Source: an uncultured Eubacteriales bacterium
GTDB taxonomy: Bacteria > Bacillota > Clostridia > Lachnospirales > Lachnospiraceae
NCBI GenBank assembly: GCA_949294665.1
Contig: CASFID010000075.1
Span: forward strand, 62,001 to 126,000
Length of the DNA: 64,000 bases
Direction of reading: 5' to 3'
Part shown: in pieces, positions 63,611 through 64,000 of the stretch
Numbering within the stretch: position 1 is the stretch's first letter
Layout of the letters: the number at the start of each line of letters is the position of its first letter
Position numbers and translations under genes: made by a program
Notes under the pieces: model-generated
Seen by the model: the letters and a program-made list of their open reading frames with translations, nothing else
Databases searched by the model: none
Told to the model about the DNA's origin: nothing

Positions 63611-64000
63611 TTATCTGATATTCAGCTTATCTTCCATCCGTTTCATTTCTTCAAACTCTCCCATATCGAGAAACGAGTCCTCACTGATCGGATACATACC
63701 TACTCTGTAGTCATGATCCATCGCCTTTTCAGTCAGATCTGTCATGTGAAAAAATGTGTCATCTGGGATCAACTCTATGATTTCAGGATTCATCACATAC
63801 ATTCCGGTATTTACAAAATAGGATCTTCGTGGTTTTTCAACTATATTTTCTATCTCTCCGTTTTCCTTGGAATATATGACACCATATGGAATCACATCAT
63901 TTTTCATTGCCGCGACAATTGTAATTGCATTCCCAGCTTCTCTGTGGAATCGAAGCAGTTCTGCATAATCTGCCCGTATCAGACTGTCACAGTTTGTCAC
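63611..64000 (-). CDS. Sugar-1-phosphate nucleotidyltransferase, C-terminal part
   Basis: Only the last 129 codons are in the window; the N-terminus lies beyond 64000. The visible part (TNCDSLIRADYAELLRFHRE, PYGVIYSKENGEIENIVEKP, VNTGMYVMNPEIIELIP) is the second half of an NTP transferase domain. At the edge of a nonulosonate cluster it could be the PtmE-type glucosamine-1-phosphate guanylyltransferase of the legionaminic pathway. That is a guess, as the catalytic start is not visible. Confidence 0.75.
   Translation of the reverse strand: MTNCDSLIRADYAELLRFHREAGNAITIVAAMKNDVIPYGVIYSKENGEIENIVEKPRRSYFVNTGMYVMNPEIIELIPDDTFFHMTDLTEKAMDHDYRVGMYPISEDSFLDMGEFEEMKRMEDKLNIR

Noticed and set aside
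1-64000. CRISPR arrays, tRNA or rRNA genes, prophage
   Set aside because: No regularly spaced repeats, no tRNA-like cloverleaf with a T-loop and no phage structural or integrase genes were noticed on reading; a covariance-model scan would be decisive.

Overview
The window comes from a motile, Gram-positive-type anaerobe of the Clostridia, most likely a Lachnospiraceae member. Signs of this are the Bacillus/Clostridium-style flagellar gene order, CheC/CheD/CheV, the FliW-CsrA-flagellin module, strong AGGAGG-type ribosome binding sites, a hemerythrin and a RelB/RelE-type toxin-antitoxin remnant. No tRNA, rRNA, CRISPR array or intact mobile element was seen.

Layout. (1) 1-21961, plus strand: flagellar and chemotaxis genes in the order flhB (end only), flhA, fliA, two rod/hook-type proteins, cheC, cheD, cheV, an EAL-HDOD protein, a ParA-like ATPase, a ComFB protein, fliD, fliS, a FliT-like protein, an FtsE-like ATPase, a nucleotidyltransferase-fold protein, flgM, flgN, flgK, flgL, a DUF6470 protein, fliW, csrA, a hemerythrin and a chemoreceptor. 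A strong hairpin closes the run. (2) 22111-24075, minus: rfbA and rfbB, which make dTDP-4-keto-6-deoxyglucose. (3) 24531-27077: a FliD-like protein (minus) and the flagellin gene (plus) with a long leader. (4) 27205-48303, plus: a large surface-glycan locus that starts directly behind flagellin. It holds tandem TPR glycosyltransferases, a CDP-glycerol-type transferase, LicD, PEP mutase, a LicC/PntC-like cytidylyltransferase, a FkbM methyltransferase, a sugar aminotransferase, an alcohol dehydrogenase/ATP-grasp fusion, a dicarboxylate symporter, a formyltransferase, acetyltransferases, a pyruvyltransferase, a WbqC protein, an interrupted radical SAM gene, a decayed toxin-antitoxin pair and phosphonopyruvate decarboxylase. 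(5) 48506-64000, minus: two paralogous SGNH/CitC-like proteins (one frameshifted) and a nonulosonic (legionaminic/sialic-type) acid cluster with NeuA, NeuB and NeuC homologues, a deacetylase-fold protein, acyltransferases, two Gfo/Idh/MocA oxidoreductases, a thiolase with an internal stop and a 3-hydroxyacyl-CoA dehydrogenase.

How it fits together. FliA probably drives late genes from four recognisable sigma-28 promoters (upstream of fliD, flgM, flagellin and the FliD-like gene). FlgM, FlgN, FliS and FliW/CsrA tune filament assembly. The genes behind flagellin look like a flagellin or surface glycan factory with three building-block streams. The first is a dTDP-amino-sugar (rfbA/rfbB plus aminotransferase, formyl- and acyltransferases). 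The second is a nonulosonic acid, perhaps carrying a 3-hydroxybutyryl group. The third is a phosphonate: PEP mutase, decarboxylase and alcohol dehydrogenase would give 2-hydroxyethylphosphonate, which a cytidylyltransferase could activate and LicD or the CDP-glycerol-type enzyme could attach.

The modification half is visibly richer in A and T than the flagellar operon and carries G/C homopolymer tracts, two internal amber stops, a frameshifted paralogue and other gene remains. This is the picture of a fast-evolving, partly transferred and partly decaying surface locus. The phosphonate branch tied to flagellin glycosylation is the most novel proposal here, and it is an inference from gene content.
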